64,000 nucleotides of DNA from Sphingobacteriaceae bacterium (GTDB taxonomy: Bacteria; Bacteroidota; Bacteroidia; Sphingobacteriales; Sphingobacteriaceae), in contig CAHJWG010000001.1 of the NCBI GenBank assembly GCA_903642215.1, positions 186,001 to 250,000 on the forward strand. The letters are read 5' to 3'. The notes under the pieces are model-generated. The model searched no databases. It had not been told where the DNA came from and was given only the letters and a program-made list of their open reading frames with translations. This document shows, piece after piece, positions 40,888-49,755 of this stretch; positions within the stretch are counted from its first letter, which is position 1, and the number at the start of each line of letters is the position of its first letter. A program made the position numbers and the translations under genes.

Positions 40888-41664
40888 TCAAAAAATCTTT
40901 GGGTTTTTGTCTGTCGAACTGCATAAAACGGTATAAGCACTCGCTAATTTTTCCTGTAATTTTTTCCCGACCAACTGATTTAAGATTTTTTTCAGTCGAA
41001 ATTCAACCTCAATTTTAACGTTCGTAACAAAGCTTTTATGCTTTCTTTGATTGATAAAAGTATTAAAACGCGTTACTTCCGGCTCAATCATAGAAGTTTT
41101 ATCAGCCAAAACTTCAAACCCTTCAGAGCGTAATAAATAGCGCAACGAACTTGGCGTGTAAACATTTATATGCCCGTAAGCCAGAAAATGTTTGATGCGC
41201 TGATCCACCCCGAACCGATAATCTCTCGGCACTTCAATCACCTGAAATTTGGCAACTCTCTTGAGTTCGCGCAGCAACATCCGCTCATATTCTACATGTT
41301 CTAAAACGTGCGCTAAAATCACTAAATCAAACGCCTGATCTTCGTACGGAATATGGTAACCATCAAAGATTTGTACTTCTTTTACCGACTTTAAATTGCG
41401 GCTTTTTAAATGCTCCACGCCACTTTCAGAAATTTCAATCGCATATAATTCCGATGCGAAATTCCACTGATCCAAATAATACAAAATACTGCCATCGCCT
41501 GCGCCAACTTCCAGCACTTTTACAAATTGCTTTCCTTTACAAACGTCGGCAATGTTTTGCGCCTTGTACTTTGCGCCGAGCATCCGCCAGGCTTCGTCGT
41601 GGTTTTCGTAAAAATTATCGTAAGCGTTGATGACACTGGAATTAACCGGATTTTGTTCTGACAT
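40888..41664 (-). CDS. class I SAM-dependent methyltransferase
   Basis: Protein of about 258 residues with motif I VLEVGAGDGSILYYLDQW, acidic IEISESGVEHL, motif IV FDLVILAHVLEHVEYERML and RVAKFQVIEVP. It belongs to the Methyltransf_11 group; substrate unknown. The start is set at the ATG giving M-S-E-Q-N. An in-frame GTG 36 bases upstream exists. It contains a one-mismatch 14-mer (V-K-E-V-Q) at 41373-41386. Part of the minus-strand GT2-methyltransferase-GT string. Confidence 0.87.
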   Translation of the reverse strand: MSEQNPVNSSVINAYDNFYENHDEAWRMLGAKYKAQNIADVCKGKQFVKVLEVGAGDGSILYYLDQWNFASELYAIEISESGVEHLKSRNLKSVKEVQIFDGYHIPYEDQAFDLVILAHVLEHVEYERMLLRELKRVAKFQVIEVPRDYRFGVDQRIKHFLAYGHINVYTPSSLRYLLRSEGFEVLADKTSMIEPEVTRFNTFINQRKHKSFVTNVKIEVEFRLKKILNQLVGKKLQEKLASAYTVLCSSTDKNPKIF

Positions 41665-41709
41665 AGAAAATGTAAAAATAGTTTTTTGATCGGATACCAA
41701 AAATGAAGT

Positions 41710-41723
41710 GATAAAAACAGTAT
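41710..41723 (+). repeat. dispersed 14-mer, exact copy (AC/T form), at the GT2 stop codon
   Basis: GATAAAAACAGTAT. Its last base is the last base of the stop codon of the upstream minus-strand glycosyltransferase. Confidence 0.85.
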
Positions 41724-42733
41724 CAAAATTTATCAGGATCAGCTTTACCTAAATTACCATTTAAACCGTCATTTACAGCAGTTAACAGTTTTTTATATTC
41801 CTTTTCCTTAGAACTGATCACGCTAATTAATTTGAGCCAATTAAGAAAAATTAGTTTATTCAGGTTAAACAAAAAATTATTTTGAACAGTGATTGGTGTG
41901 TAAAAATACAAGCGGTTGCGCAGATGATAATAAATGCGAAAATTCCATTGATCCAAAAGCTGGGAAGCGAACAGTTTTTTTTGATAATTGATGCCCTGTG
42001 ATTGGTCAATATCTACAATTCTACTCTCCGGAATCAGCCAGATTGTTCCGCCGGATTGTGTTATGCGATACGTATATTCAGAATCATCAACGTATAAAAA
42101 GAACGCTTTGTTCGGATAACCAATTTTAACGATCATTTTTTGATGAAACAATAATCCGCCGTAAGGCGAATATGGGATTTTTACATAGTTTTTGAACGTT
42201 CCCGGCTTTTTAAAACGTTCCTGAAATTTTAAAAATTGGTTGTAAAAGATGCGTGTTATGCTGAACCCTAAAAAGTTGTCCGGCATTAAATAATATCGAA
42301 ACGGATCCTCGCCCTGCGCAATTTTTACATGCGGTTTCCGATCCGGCCGCAAACAGAAAAGAGCTTTTTTATCATCAGAACCAGGAATTTCATCCCACTT
42401 TTGCAGCAAAATCTTCAATGCGCTTTCATCCGGCAAATTATCATCGTCCAGCAGCCAGAAAAAATCAGCATCAACATTTTGGCGCGCATATTCAATTGCC
42501 TGTTTATAGCCGCCGGCAGAACCTTTATTTTCGAGATTATCAATAACTTTTAATCGGACATCGTTTAAGCCTTGTGCTTCTTTTAGCACCAAATAATCAG
42601 CAGCATTATTAACGATGACAACCTGCACAACTTCAGCAAAACTTAAAACACGCTGCAACACCTGCTGCAAAAACCGCCAACGATTTCCGTAAGTTACCGT
42701 AAGCACACACACTTTATATTTTATATTTGCCAT
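41723..42733 (-). CDS. glycosyltransferase family 2, galactofuranosyltransferase-like
   Basis: Protein of 336 residues: YKVCVLTVTYGNRWRFLQQV, VIVNNAADYL, NLENKGSAGGYKQAIEYARQ and the metal site FFWLLDDDNLPD. Later segments FLYVDDSEYTYRITQSGG and PESRIVDIDQSQG resemble GlfT-like family 2 enzymes. Donor not known. The start is set at M-A-N-I-K; a longer frame to 42817 would be read through a 14-mer and the promoter gap shared with the divergent flippase. It contains a two-mismatch 14-mer (L-K-E-A-Q). Confidence 0.87.
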   Translation of the reverse strand: MANIKYKVCVLTVTYGNRWRFLQQVLQRVLSFAEVVQVVIVNNAADYLVLKEAQGLNDVRLKVIDNLENKGSAGGYKQAIEYARQNVDADFFWLLDDDNLPDESALKILLQKWDEIPGSDDKKALFCLRPDRKPHVKIAQGEDPFRYYLMPDNFLGFSITRIFYNQFLKFQERFKKPGTFKNYVKIPYSPYGGLLFHQKMIVKIGYPNKAFFLYVDDSEYTYRITQSGGTIWLIPESRIVDIDQSQGINYQKKLFASQLLDQWNFRIYYHLRNRLYFYTPITVQNNFLFNLNKLIFLNWLKLISVISSKEKEYKKLLTAVNDGLNGNLGKADPDKF

Positions 42734-42753
42734 CAGATTGCTCAAAAATAGTA

Positions 42754-42767
42754 TATAAAAACAGCAT
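42754..42767 (+). repeat. dispersed 14-mer, one mismatch (AC/C form), in a divergent promoter gap
   Basis: TATAAAAACAGCAT. It lies in the 49-base gap between the divergent GT2 and flippase starts, so a terminator role is unlikely here. Confidence 0.7.
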
Positions 42768-42782
42768 CCGTCACGCAAATAA

Positions 42783-44261
42783 ATGGGCATTATACAGCAG
42801 CAAACCATCAAAGGCACTTTTTATTCTTATTTGGGCGTTGCGATAGGTTTTGTTACCATTTATTACTTTCAAACCCATGCTTTAACCAAAGAGCAGGTTG
42901 GTTTAATCAATATTTTAACGCCTTTTTCACTGCTTTTTGCACAGTTTGCCATTTTAGGATTTAACGGCACAGCCAGATATTTCCCCTATTTCCGCGATGA
43001 ACAGAAAAACCATCATGGTTATTTGGCATTGGTTTGCCTGGTTTCTTTAACAGGTTTTATATTATTTACGGTGCTTGCGTTTGTTTTTAAAGATCAGCTG
43101 ATCGGTACAAAATCTCAAAAATCAAACTTATTTAACAGCTATTTCTGGTACTTAATTCCGCTTACATTTTTTACCTTGTTTTTTAATGTGTTTGATCTTT
43201 TTGCGCGAATGCTTTACGACACAATCAGCGGGCGGATTTTACGCGAATTTACCAAGCGGCTCTTTATTTTGCTGGTATTGTTACTAATTTTTTTTAAATG
43301 GATCAACTTCCAAACTTTCATGGCTTTATGGCTTTTGGCTAACATTCTTCCTACTTTTTTAATGATGCGAAGGCTGATCGTTCAAGAAAAATTTTCGCTT
43401 AAAACCGATTTTGCATTTATCAATCGAGACATGGCCAAAAATTTACTTAGCATCTGCTTTTTTGCTATTCTAACAGGTTCGGCCCCAATTATTATTGAAA
43501 GTTTAGACAAATATATGGTAAACGAAAAATTCGGACTTGGTGAAACCGGAATCTATAGTATTGCGGCTTTTTTTGGAACTGTTATCACCTTGCCGTCGCG
43601 TTCTCTTTACAGCATCGCTTATACCGTAGTTTCCGAATCATGGAAAAATAGCGATCTGCAAAACATAAAAAGCATTTACCGTAAAAGCTGCATCAATCAG
43701 CTGATTGCAGCATTATTTATCTTCTTAATAGTTTGGGTTAACGTTGATGATATTTTTAAAGTGATACCGCCTGTTTATGCAGCCGGAAAATACGTAATCT
43801 TTTTTATCGGTTTAGGTTATGTAATTGATTCGGCAACCGGCATTAACGGCGTGATTTTAACCAGTTCAAAATATTACAAATACGATTCTTTTTTTAATTT
43901 AGGATTGATTGGGATTACCATCATTTTGAATCTAATCCTGATCCCGATTTATGGGATTACCGGTGCAGCCATCGCAGCCGCAGCAACTTTATTGATATTT
44001 AACTTGTTCCGCTATCTATTTATTTTGATCGTTTATAAAATGCAGCCTTTCACAATTAAATCTTTGTATGCCATCTTGCTTGCGTTAACCAGTTATTCTA
44101 TCTGTTCCAAACTAATTCCGCAGCAGCAAAACTTTATTTTAGATACGGTTATCCGTGCTTCTTTTATCACTGTTTTTTTTGGAGGAAGTGTTTATTTCTT
44201 CAATCTTTCTGAAGATATAAATACTTATCTCAACGGATATTTAGCCAAACTCAAAAAATAA
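42783..44261 (+). CDS. polysaccharide flippase (Wzx-like)
   Basis: Membrane protein of 492 residues with about 14 helices, of the same superfamily as the flippase at 1505. The N-terminus IQQQTIKGTFYSYLGVAIGF and ALTKEQVGLINILTPFSLLF, plus a central LDKYMVNEKFGLGETGIYSI, are typical of O-antigen flippases. It is the transport gene of the 37-44 kb glycan cluster, which has no ABC exporter, so this locus probably uses the Wzx-type route. A Wzy polymerase is not visible. A 14-mer with one mismatch at 44155-44168 is read as A-S-F-I-T. Confidence 0.88.
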   Translation: MGIIQQQTIKGTFYSYLGVAIGFVTIYYFQTHALTKEQVGLINILTPFSLLFAQFAILGFNGTARYFPYFRDEQKNHHGYLALVCLVSLTGFILFTVLAFVFKDQLIGTKSQKSNLFNSYFWYLIPLTFFTLFFNVFDLFARMLYDTISGRILREFTKRLFILLVLLLIFFKWINFQTFMALWLLANILPTFLMMRRLIVQEKFSLKTDFAFINRDMAKNLLSICFFAILTGSAPIIIESLDKYMVNEKFGLGETGIYSIAAFFGTVITLPSRSLYSIAYTVVSESWKNSDLQNIKSIYRKSCINQLIAALFIFLIVWVNVDDIFKVIPPVYAAGKYVIFFIGLGYVIDSATGINGVILTSSKYYKYDSFFNLGLIGITIILNLILIPIYGITGAAIAAAATLLIFNLFRYLFILIVYKMQPFTIKSLYAILLALTSYSICSKLIPQQQNFILDTVIRASFITVFFGGSVYFFNLSEDINTYLNGYLAKLKK

Positions 44262-44274
44262 AGACTAAATTAAG

Positions 44275-44326
44275 ATACTTCTTTTATGGCATAAAAAAAC
44301 CGGAACATTTAAAACGTCCCGGTTTT
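44275..44326. terminator. 14-mer copy plus GC-rich hairpin between flippase and typA
   Basis: A one-mismatch minus-strand 14-mer (44275-44288) is followed by AAAACCGGAAC pairing with GTCCCGGTTTT (44296-44326, one mismatch in 11, nine-base loop) and a T-rich tail. It lies between convergent genes. This is a conventional intrinsic terminator beside, not made of, the 14-mer. Confidence 0.75.
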
Positions 44327-44345
44327 GTTTATATCGAAGTGCTAA

Positions 44346-46157
44346 TTATTGATTCACAAACTTTTTAGCATTATTTCTTCTTTCATTTTCATTCAAAAAG
44401 ATTTTACGAATACGGATACTTTGCGGCGTAACTTCAATGTATTCATCAGCCTGAATGTATTCCATAGATTCTTCTAAAGAAAAGTGGATAGCCGGCGCGA
44501 TACGAACGTTGGTATCACTTCCGGAAGCACGCATGTTTGTCAACTGCTTACCTTTGGTTAAGTTGATCACTAAATCATTATCACGGATGTGTTCGCCTAA
44601 AACTTGTCCTTCGTAAACCTCAACACCCGGATCAATGTGAAAGCTGCCGCGATCCTGTAATTTATCAATTGCAAAAGCAGTTGTTTTTCCCGTATCCATC
44701 GATACCAAAACACCATTTAAACGACCCGGAATAGTACCTTTCCAAGGTTCGTAAGCTTTAAAACGGTGCGCCATAATTGCTTCGCCGCCGGTTGCAGTTA
44801 AAACGTTATTACGCAAACCGATAATACCGCGTGCAGGGATATCAAATTCCAGATGCTGCAAATCACCTTTTGGCTCCATCACTAATAAATCGCCTTTGCG
44901 CTGCGTTACCAATTCGATTACTTTACCGGCAACTTCGCCCGGAACATCAACAATCAGGGTTTCAATCGGCTCGCATTTAGCACCGTCAATTTCTTTTACA
45001 ATTACCTGCGGCTGGCCAACCTGCAACTCGTAACCTTCGCGGCGCATGGTTTCAATCAACACAGATAAATGGAGGATACCACGGCCGTAAACCAAGTAAG
45101 AATCCGGCGATTCGGTTTCAATTACTTTCAACGCCAGGTTTTTTTCCATCTCCTTGTACAAACGGTCACGCAGGTGGCGGGAAGTTACAAACTTGCCTTC
45201 TTTACCAAAAAACGGAGAATTGTTGATGGTGAAAAGCATGTTCATCGTTGGCTCATCGATGTGGATAACTTCCAACGCTTCCGGTTTTTCAAAATCAGCA
45301 ATGGTATCGCCAATATCAAAACCATCGATACCAACTACGGCGCAAATATCGCCGGAGCTAACTTCGGTGGCTTTAACTTTACCTAAACCTTCAAAAGTAT
45401 ATAGTTCTTTTATCCTTGATTTTTGGATGGTTCCGTCGCGTTTAACTAAGGAAACCGGCTGATTTTCTTTAATCGTTCCGCGGGCAACACGGCCGATTGC
45501 AATCCGGCCAACAAATGATGAATAATCCAATGAAGTAATCTGCATCTGCAAGGTACCTTCGCTAATCGGGGCCGGCGGAATATTTTCCAGGATAGAATCC
45601 ATCAGCGGGAAAATATCTTCCGTTGGTTTTTTCCAGTCGGTACTCATCCATCCTTGTTTAGAAGAACCGTAAATTACCGGGAAATTTAATTGCTCTTCTG
45701 TAGCATCTAAGTTGAAGAAAAGCTCGAAAATTTGTTCGTAAACCTCTTCCGGACGGCAATTTTCTTTATCAACTTTATTAACAACCACAATCGGTTTTAA
45801 ACCTAAAGCCAAAGCTTTTTGCGTAACGAAACGGGTTTGCGGCATGGCACCTTCAAAAGCATCGCATAAAAGAAGCACGCCGTCTGCCATTTTTAAAACA
45901 CGCTCCACTTCACCGCCAAAATCCGCGTGGCCGGGTGTATCGATAATGTTGATTTTAACATCTTTATATCTAACAGAAACGTTTTTGGCAACGATGGTAA
46001 TTCCGCGCTCTCGTTCCAAGTCATTGTTATCTAAAATAAGTTCGCCTGTTTGCTCGTTGTCTCTAAAAATAGAACAACTGTGTAAAATTTTGTCAACCAA
46101 CGTCGTTTTGCCGTGGTCAACGTGTGCGATAATCGCAATGTTTCTTATTTTCTGCAT
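44346..46157 (-). CDS. typA: ribosome-associated translational GTPase TypA/BipA
   Basis: GTPase of 603 residues that binds ribosomes and aids 50S assembly under stress. G1 is AHVDHGKTTL, G2 lies around ERGITI, G3 is DTPGHADFGGE, G4 is NKVDKENCRPEE. Elongation-factor-like domains follow, then the family-specific C-terminal domain with GKQLTNMRASGSD. The start is set at M-Q-K-I-R, since a frame to 46184 would add nine residues that overlap a good -7 element. It holds a one-mismatch 14-mer at 45401-45414 (I-K-E-L-Y) and a two-mismatch one near the 5' end. Confidence 0.96.
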   Translation of the reverse strand: MQKIRNIAIIAHVDHGKTTLVDKILHSCSIFRDNEQTGELILDNNDLERERGITIVAKNVSVRYKDVKINIIDTPGHADFGGEVERVLKMADGVLLLCDAFEGAMPQTRFVTQKALALGLKPIVVVNKVDKENCRPEEVYEQIFELFFNLDATEEQLNFPVIYGSSKQGWMSTDWKKPTEDIFPLMDSILENIPPAPISEGTLQMQITSLDYSSFVGRIAIGRVARGTIKENQPVSLVKRDGTIQKSRIKELYTFEGLGKVKATEVSSGDICAVVGIDGFDIGDTIADFEKPEALEVIHIDEPTMNMLFTINNSPFFGKEGKFVTSRHLRDRLYKEMEKNLALKVIETESPDSYLVYGRGILHLSVLIETMRREGYELQVGQPQVIVKEIDGAKCEPIETLIVDVPGEVAGKVIELVTQRKGDLLVMEPKGDLQHLEFDIPARGIIGLRNNVLTATGGEAIMAHRFKAYEPWKGTIPGRLNGVLVSMDTGKTTAFAIDKLQDRGSFHIDPGVEVYEGQVLGEHIRDNDLVINLTKGKQLTNMRASGSDTNVRIAPAIHFSLEESMEYIQADEYIEVTPQSIRIRKIFLNENERRNNAKKFVNQ

Positions 46158-46181
46158 GTAAATGCGTTCCTTAATTTGCCG

Positions 46182-46189
46182 CAAAGATA
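46182..46189 (-). promoter_or_regulatory. candidate -7 element of typA
   Basis: On the minus strand this reads TATCTTTG, matching TANNTTTG. It is 24 bases before the chosen ATG. The nearest upstream TTTG is 30 bases away, longer than usual. Confidence 0.4.
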
Positions 46190-46248
46190 TAGTTAATATA
46201 TTAGATTTTAAAGGGATAGCAAACAGATTAGCTGTTTTAAACTAAATT

Positions 46249-46632
46249 TTACCAGATGAGGTTAACAGGATAGGATTTAAAGTGCTGATCCGCAGAAATT
46301 AATGTCAGGTTTTCTGTAATAGCTTGTGAAATTAGAAGACGATCAAAAGGATCTTTGTGATGAAAAGGTAAACTAATTAGTATATTAAGATGCAACTGGT
46401 TTATACTTAAAACTTTGAAATGGTTGCTAATTAGATAATTATAAAAGTTTTCAAAACCAATTGCAATAGTTAGTTTTTTCGTAGTAACTTTTATAGCCAT
46501 TTCCCATAACGAAGCTATGCTTACATAACACTGATTTTCCGTGTTTTCAATAATTTCTTTAGCCTTTTTAGATAAATTATCATCTTTCGACTGAACCCAA
46601 AGAATCGTGTGAGTATCCAAGAGATACTGCAT
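46249..46632 (-). CDS. PIN-domain toxin, VapC-like
   Basis: Protein of 127 residues. PIN-domain acidic residues are visible: the N-terminal LLDTHTILW (Asp6), the Glu in SLWEMAIK, and Asp residues in KDPFDRLL and SADQHF. These form the metal-dependent RNase site of VapC-type toxins. The ATG overlaps the antitoxin stop by one base, the typical toxin-antitoxin arrangement. The target is unknown; tRNA or rRNA cleavage is usual for the family. Confidence 0.87.
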   Translation of the reverse strand: MQYLLDTHTILWVQSKDDNLSKKAKEIIENTENQCYVSIASLWEMAIKVTTKKLTIAIGFENFYNYLISNHFKVLSINQLHLNILISLPFHHKDPFDRLLISQAITENLTLISADQHFKSYPVNLIW

Positions 46633-46853
46633 TAAATGTAATCTTTGAAGTCTTCCAGAGGTTCATCAAAATCGTCCGACATCCATATTAGTCCTTTCAA
46701 TCCTCCAAATTCTCTCTTTAACTTTGGTTTTTCCGCTAACGTATCATCAGGATTAACTTTTTCCACTAACAGCTGGTCTATAGTTTTTTCAACTTGCTTC
46801 TGTAGTTCTGGTGATAATTTTTCAAGCTTTTCTATCAATTCTGCAGTTACCAT
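46632..46853 (-). CDS. DUF2281-type antitoxin
   Basis: Protein of 73 residues. The N-terminal helix TAELIEKLEKLSPELQKQVE is typical of DUF2281, a VapB-like antitoxin family. A C-terminal acidic stretch (MSDDFDEPLEDFKDYI) fits a toxin-neutralising tail. It is encoded directly before the PIN toxin with a one-base overlap and probably autoregulates the pair. Confidence 0.82.
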   Translation of the reverse strand: MVTAELIEKLEKLSPELQKQVEKTIDQLLVEKVNPDDTLAEKPKLKREFGGLKGLIWMSDDFDEPLEDFKDYI

Positions 46854-46886
46854 AATTTTATTTCATACCACTAATTTACAAAAAAT

Positions 46887-47675
46887 CTAATCATGAAACG
46901 CCCAGCGCAAAAACTTCGGCATTGCTTTGCCCCAGGTTTCTACATTATGCCTTCCGTTGATTACTTCTAAATATTGAATATCTGCCGGGCGGTTGTATCC
47001 TTTGCTTTCTAATATTTTAATTAAATCTACGGTATCATCTATAGAATCAATAATTCCGTTTTGGTTCCGGTCTGCCGCTTCGTCTTTTGTACCAGTTTGA
47101 AACCAGAATTTTAATTCGGGCCGATGCTGTTTTTGCCGGATAATTTTATGCATAATTCGGTCCTGCTCATCGCTATAACCTTGTTTCAAATCCTTACTTC
47201 TCCACCAAAAAGAACCCGAAAAAGCACCAACTTTATTAAATAAAGTTGAGTTATTCCAGGCGATATCCAAAGCTGATAATCCGCCTAAAGAAAACCCGGC
47301 AAAAGCAATTTTGTTAAAACCACGCAGCCCGATCAGCTCCTGTAGTTTTGGCAACAATTCTTGGGTGATAAAAGAAGCATAAGCCGGAGCTTTGCTCCCA
47401 CGGCCTTTAAAATCTAAAATTCCGGTTGTACCATATTCGTGGATGCGCTCGCCGGCGTGAACAGCAGCAACCAAAGTTGGCAAAATCCGGTCGCGCTCGT
47501 ACAACTCTTCTAAAGTAGTTTTAAGCTGAAGGTTTTCTATCTCCTGGCCATCATTCAGCAGTAAAAGATTAACTGTATTAAGTTCGTTAAATCCTTCGGG
47601 AACTAAAAGAGAACAAATTACTGCACGATTTAAAAAGCCGGATTCTACAACTAAATTTTCTTCTGTTACACTCAT
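46887..47675 (-). CDS. esterase of the alpha/beta-hydrolase fold (Esterase D/enterochelin-esterase-like)
   Basis: Protein of about 262 residues with the nucleophile motif FAGFSLGGLSA (G-x-S-x-G-G), a catalytic Asp candidate in FWFQTGTKDEAADRNQNGII and His in INGRHNVETWGKAMP. The N-terminal LVPEGFNELNTVNLLLLNDG matches COG2819-type esterases. The substrate is unknown. It is divergent from the plus-strand amidoligase cluster and probably works with it, since related esterases occur in such clusters. The start is set at M-S-V-T-E; a frame to 47702 exists. An exact 14-mer is read as Y-A-S-F-I-T. Confidence 0.78.
   Translation of the reverse strand: MSVTEENLVVESGFLNRAVICSLLVPEGFNELNTVNLLLLNDGQEIENLQLKTTLEELYERDRILPTLVAAVHAGERIHEYGTTGILDFKGRGSKAPAYASFITQELLPKLQELIGLRGFNKIAFAGFSLGGLSALDIAWNNSTLFNKVGAFSGSFWWRSKDLKQGYSDEQDRIMHKIIRQKQHRPELKFWFQTGTKDEAADRNQNGIIDSIDDTVDLIKILESKGYNRPADIQYLEVINGRHNVETWGKAMPKFLRWAFHD
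47367..47380 (+). repeat. dispersed 14-mer, exact copy (GA/C form), inside esterase gene
   Basis: GATAAAAGAAGCAT. Its complement is read as A-S-F-I-T. Confidence 0.85.
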
Positions 47676-47827
47676 TTCAGGCTTTAATACGCGGCAATAC
47701 ATACAATGTTTTTGATTTCCGAATTTTGAAAATGCTCCTTTTCAGGTAACAAAAGCAGTACCAACACCAAAAATTTTTGATTTTAATTACAAAGAAACTA
47801 TATTACCAACGTATCAAATAAATCAAT

Positions 47828-48532
47828 ATGATTGAAAGTTACCGCCGCTGGTATTCGCATAATTTGGGCTTTGAATTGGATATGCTGGTTTTTGGCGATC
47901 GCGGCCGGCCGGTTATTTTGTTCCCAACTTCTTACGGCAGATATTATCAGAATAAAGATTTTGGGTTAATCGATGCCATTTCCTGGTTCATCAATGAAGG
48001 TTTGATCAAAGTTTACTGTCCGGATTCTATTGATACGTTAAGCTGGTACAATAAAAATGCGCATCCGGCAGAACGCGCCCGAAACCACATTTGGTATGAT
48101 AAAATGCTGAACGAGGAATTAGTTCCTTGGGCAACTTTGGAAACCGGCGTGGGCAAAGCCGTAATGGCGGGCTGTAGTTTCGGCGGTTATCATGCGGCAA
48201 ATTTCAGCTTTAAACATCCCGAAAAAGTGAGCCATTTATTTTCGATGAGCGGCGCTTTTGATATCCGCATGTTTACCGATGGCTTTTATAACGATGATAT
48301 TTTTTACAACAATCCGGTAGATTTTTTACCAGGCGATAATCAGCACGATTTATGGAATTTAAATATCATCTTGGGTACATCAGAATATGATATATGCCTG
48401 CAATCCAACCAAATATTATCCCAAATTTTAATCAACAAAAATATTAACCATTGGTTAGATGTGAGGCCAAATGCGGTGCACGACTGGCCGATCTGGAAAG
48501 AAATGTTCCCGCATTATTTATCAACTTTATAA
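47828..48532 (+). CDS. second esterase/alpha-beta hydrolase of the amidoligase cluster
   Basis: Protein of 234 residues. Nucleophile motif MAGCSFGGYHAANF (Ser117), an oxyanion-side YCPDSIDTLSWYN and a C-terminal catalytic His in NAVHDWPIW. It belongs to the same broad esterase group (COG4947-like) as the divergent gene at 46887. In the amidoligase context it may cleave or transfer the ester or amide product. No signal peptide is visible, so it is cytoplasmic. First gene of a five-gene plus-strand run. Confidence 0.83.
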   Translation: MIESYRRWYSHNLGFELDMLVFGDRGRPVILFPTSYGRYYQNKDFGLIDAISWFINEGLIKVYCPDSIDTLSWYNKNAHPAERARNHIWYDKMLNEELVPWATLETGVGKAVMAGCSFGGYHAANFSFKHPEKVSHLFSMSGAFDIRMFTDGFYNDDIFYNNPVDFLPGDNQHDLWNLNIILGTSEYDICLQSNQILSQILINKNINHWLDVRPNAVHDWPIWKEMFPHYLSTL

Positions 48533-48577
48533 TTAATACAGCTTGTGCTGAAATTATCAGGGCTTTAAAAAAACATC

Positions 48578-48591
48578 GGTAAAAGAAGCAT
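48578..48591 (+). repeat. dispersed 14-mer, exact copy (GA/C form), esterase-ATP-grasp junction
   Basis: GGTAAAAGAAGCAT in the 92-base gap. No inverted partner, plus orientation as in the other junctions of this cluster. Confidence 0.85.
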
Positions 48592-48624
48592 CCGATAATT
48601 CATCACCTAAAAACAATTTAAACC

Positions 48625-49665
48625 ATGAAAAAAATAGGAATTTTATTTGGTAAGGAAAATAGTTTTCCGCAAGCTTTTGTTGATCGCATCAACAGTAAAA
48701 ACGAAAAAGATATTGTCGCAGAATTTGTGAAAGTAGATAAAGTTTTTCAGGGTGAAGCTTTGGATTATGCCGTGATTGTAGATCGGATTTCGCAAGATGT
48801 GCCTTTTTATCGTTCGATGTTAAAAAATGCGGCCATTTGCGGAACAGCCGTAATTAATAATCCGTTTTGGTGGAGTGCGGATGAAAAATTTTTTAACAAT
48901 GCGCTGGCTTTAAAAATCGGTGTTCCGGTGCCGAAAACGGTTTTACTACCCTCAAAAGAGCATCCGGACGATACTTCGGAAGAATCATTCCGCAACCTTT
49001 CTTATCCGTTTAACTGGCCGGCAATTTTTAAATATGTAGGTTTCCCGGCTTATATGAAACCGTTTGACGGCGGCGGCTGGAAAGAGGTTTACAAAATGCA
49101 CAGCTCGGAAGATTTTTTTAATAAATATAACGGCACCAAGCAGTATGTGATGATGCTGCAGGAGGAAATTGTGTTTACAGAATATTTTAGATGTTACTGC
49201 ATCGGCGGGAAAAATGTGAAAATTATGCAGTACGAGCCGCGCAATCCTTTCCATGAAAGATATATAAAAGAAGGTGCTTCTACCGATAAAAAACTATTGG
49301 ATACGATTAAAAAATACGTAATCCTGCTAAACCAGTATTTAGGTTACGATTTTAATACGGTAGAATTTGCGGTGCGCGATGGTATTCCTTACGCGATAGA
49401 TTTTTGCAACCCGGCACCGGATGCGGATGTGAACAGCGTGGGCGAAGAAAACTTTGAATGGGTGGTAGAAACCGCCGCAACTTACGCCATAGAACGTGCC
49501 AAAAAGCAAAAACCCGGTCAGGATAATTTAACCTGGGGCGAGTATGTAAAATCATCATCTTCAGGTTCGCCTTTGGTTTTGGCTGCATCAAAAACGAAGG
49601 CAAAATCAGCAAAAACAAAATCCGCAGAAAAAGTAAATGCTGCTGATGCGAACGTTAAAAATTAG
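48625..49665 (+). CDS. RimK-like ATP-grasp ligase
   Basis: Protein of 346 residues with the ATP-grasp layout: N-terminal KKIGILFGKENSFPQAFVD, the ATP-binding strand PAIFKYVGFPAYMKPFDGGG, MMLQEEIVFTEYFRCYCIGG, and the metal-binding TVEFAVRDGIPYAIDFCNP. RimK-like enzymes join an amine to a carboxylate via an acyl phosphate. Substrates are unknown. The C-terminal 40 residues are Lys/Ala/Ser-rich and not part of the fold, possibly a flexible tail. It is followed by a GCS2-type ligase 90 bases downstream. Confidence 0.85.
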   Translation: MKKIGILFGKENSFPQAFVDRINSKNEKDIVAEFVKVDKVFQGEALDYAVIVDRISQDVPFYRSMLKNAAICGTAVINNPFWWSADEKFFNNALALKIGVPVPKTVLLPSKEHPDDTSEESFRNLSYPFNWPAIFKYVGFPAYMKPFDGGGWKEVYKMHSSEDFFNKYNGTKQYVMMLQEEIVFTEYFRCYCIGGKNVKIMQYEPRNPFHERYIKEGASTDKKLLDTIKKYVILLNQYLGYDFNTVEFAVRDGIPYAIDFCNPAPDADVNSVGEENFEWVVETAATYAIERAKKQKPGQDNLTWGEYVKSSSSGSPLVLAASKTKAKSAKTKSAEKVNAADANVKN

Positions 49666-49667
49666 GT

Positions 49668-49730
49668 GATAAAAACAGTATCGGCATTATTCCTTTGCAG
49701 CAAACAAAATTTAAGTGATAAAAACAGTAC
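49668..49730 (+). repeat. two directly repeated 14-mers (exact AC/T and one-mismatch)
   Basis: GATAAAAACAGTAT (49668-49681) and GATAAAAACAGTAC (49717-49730), both plus strand and 49 bases apart, fill the junction between the ATP-grasp and GCS2 genes. This is the only clear direct tandem pair in the window. Confidence 0.8.
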
Positions 49731-49755
49731 GGTCAATCCATTTAAATAAAGCACG

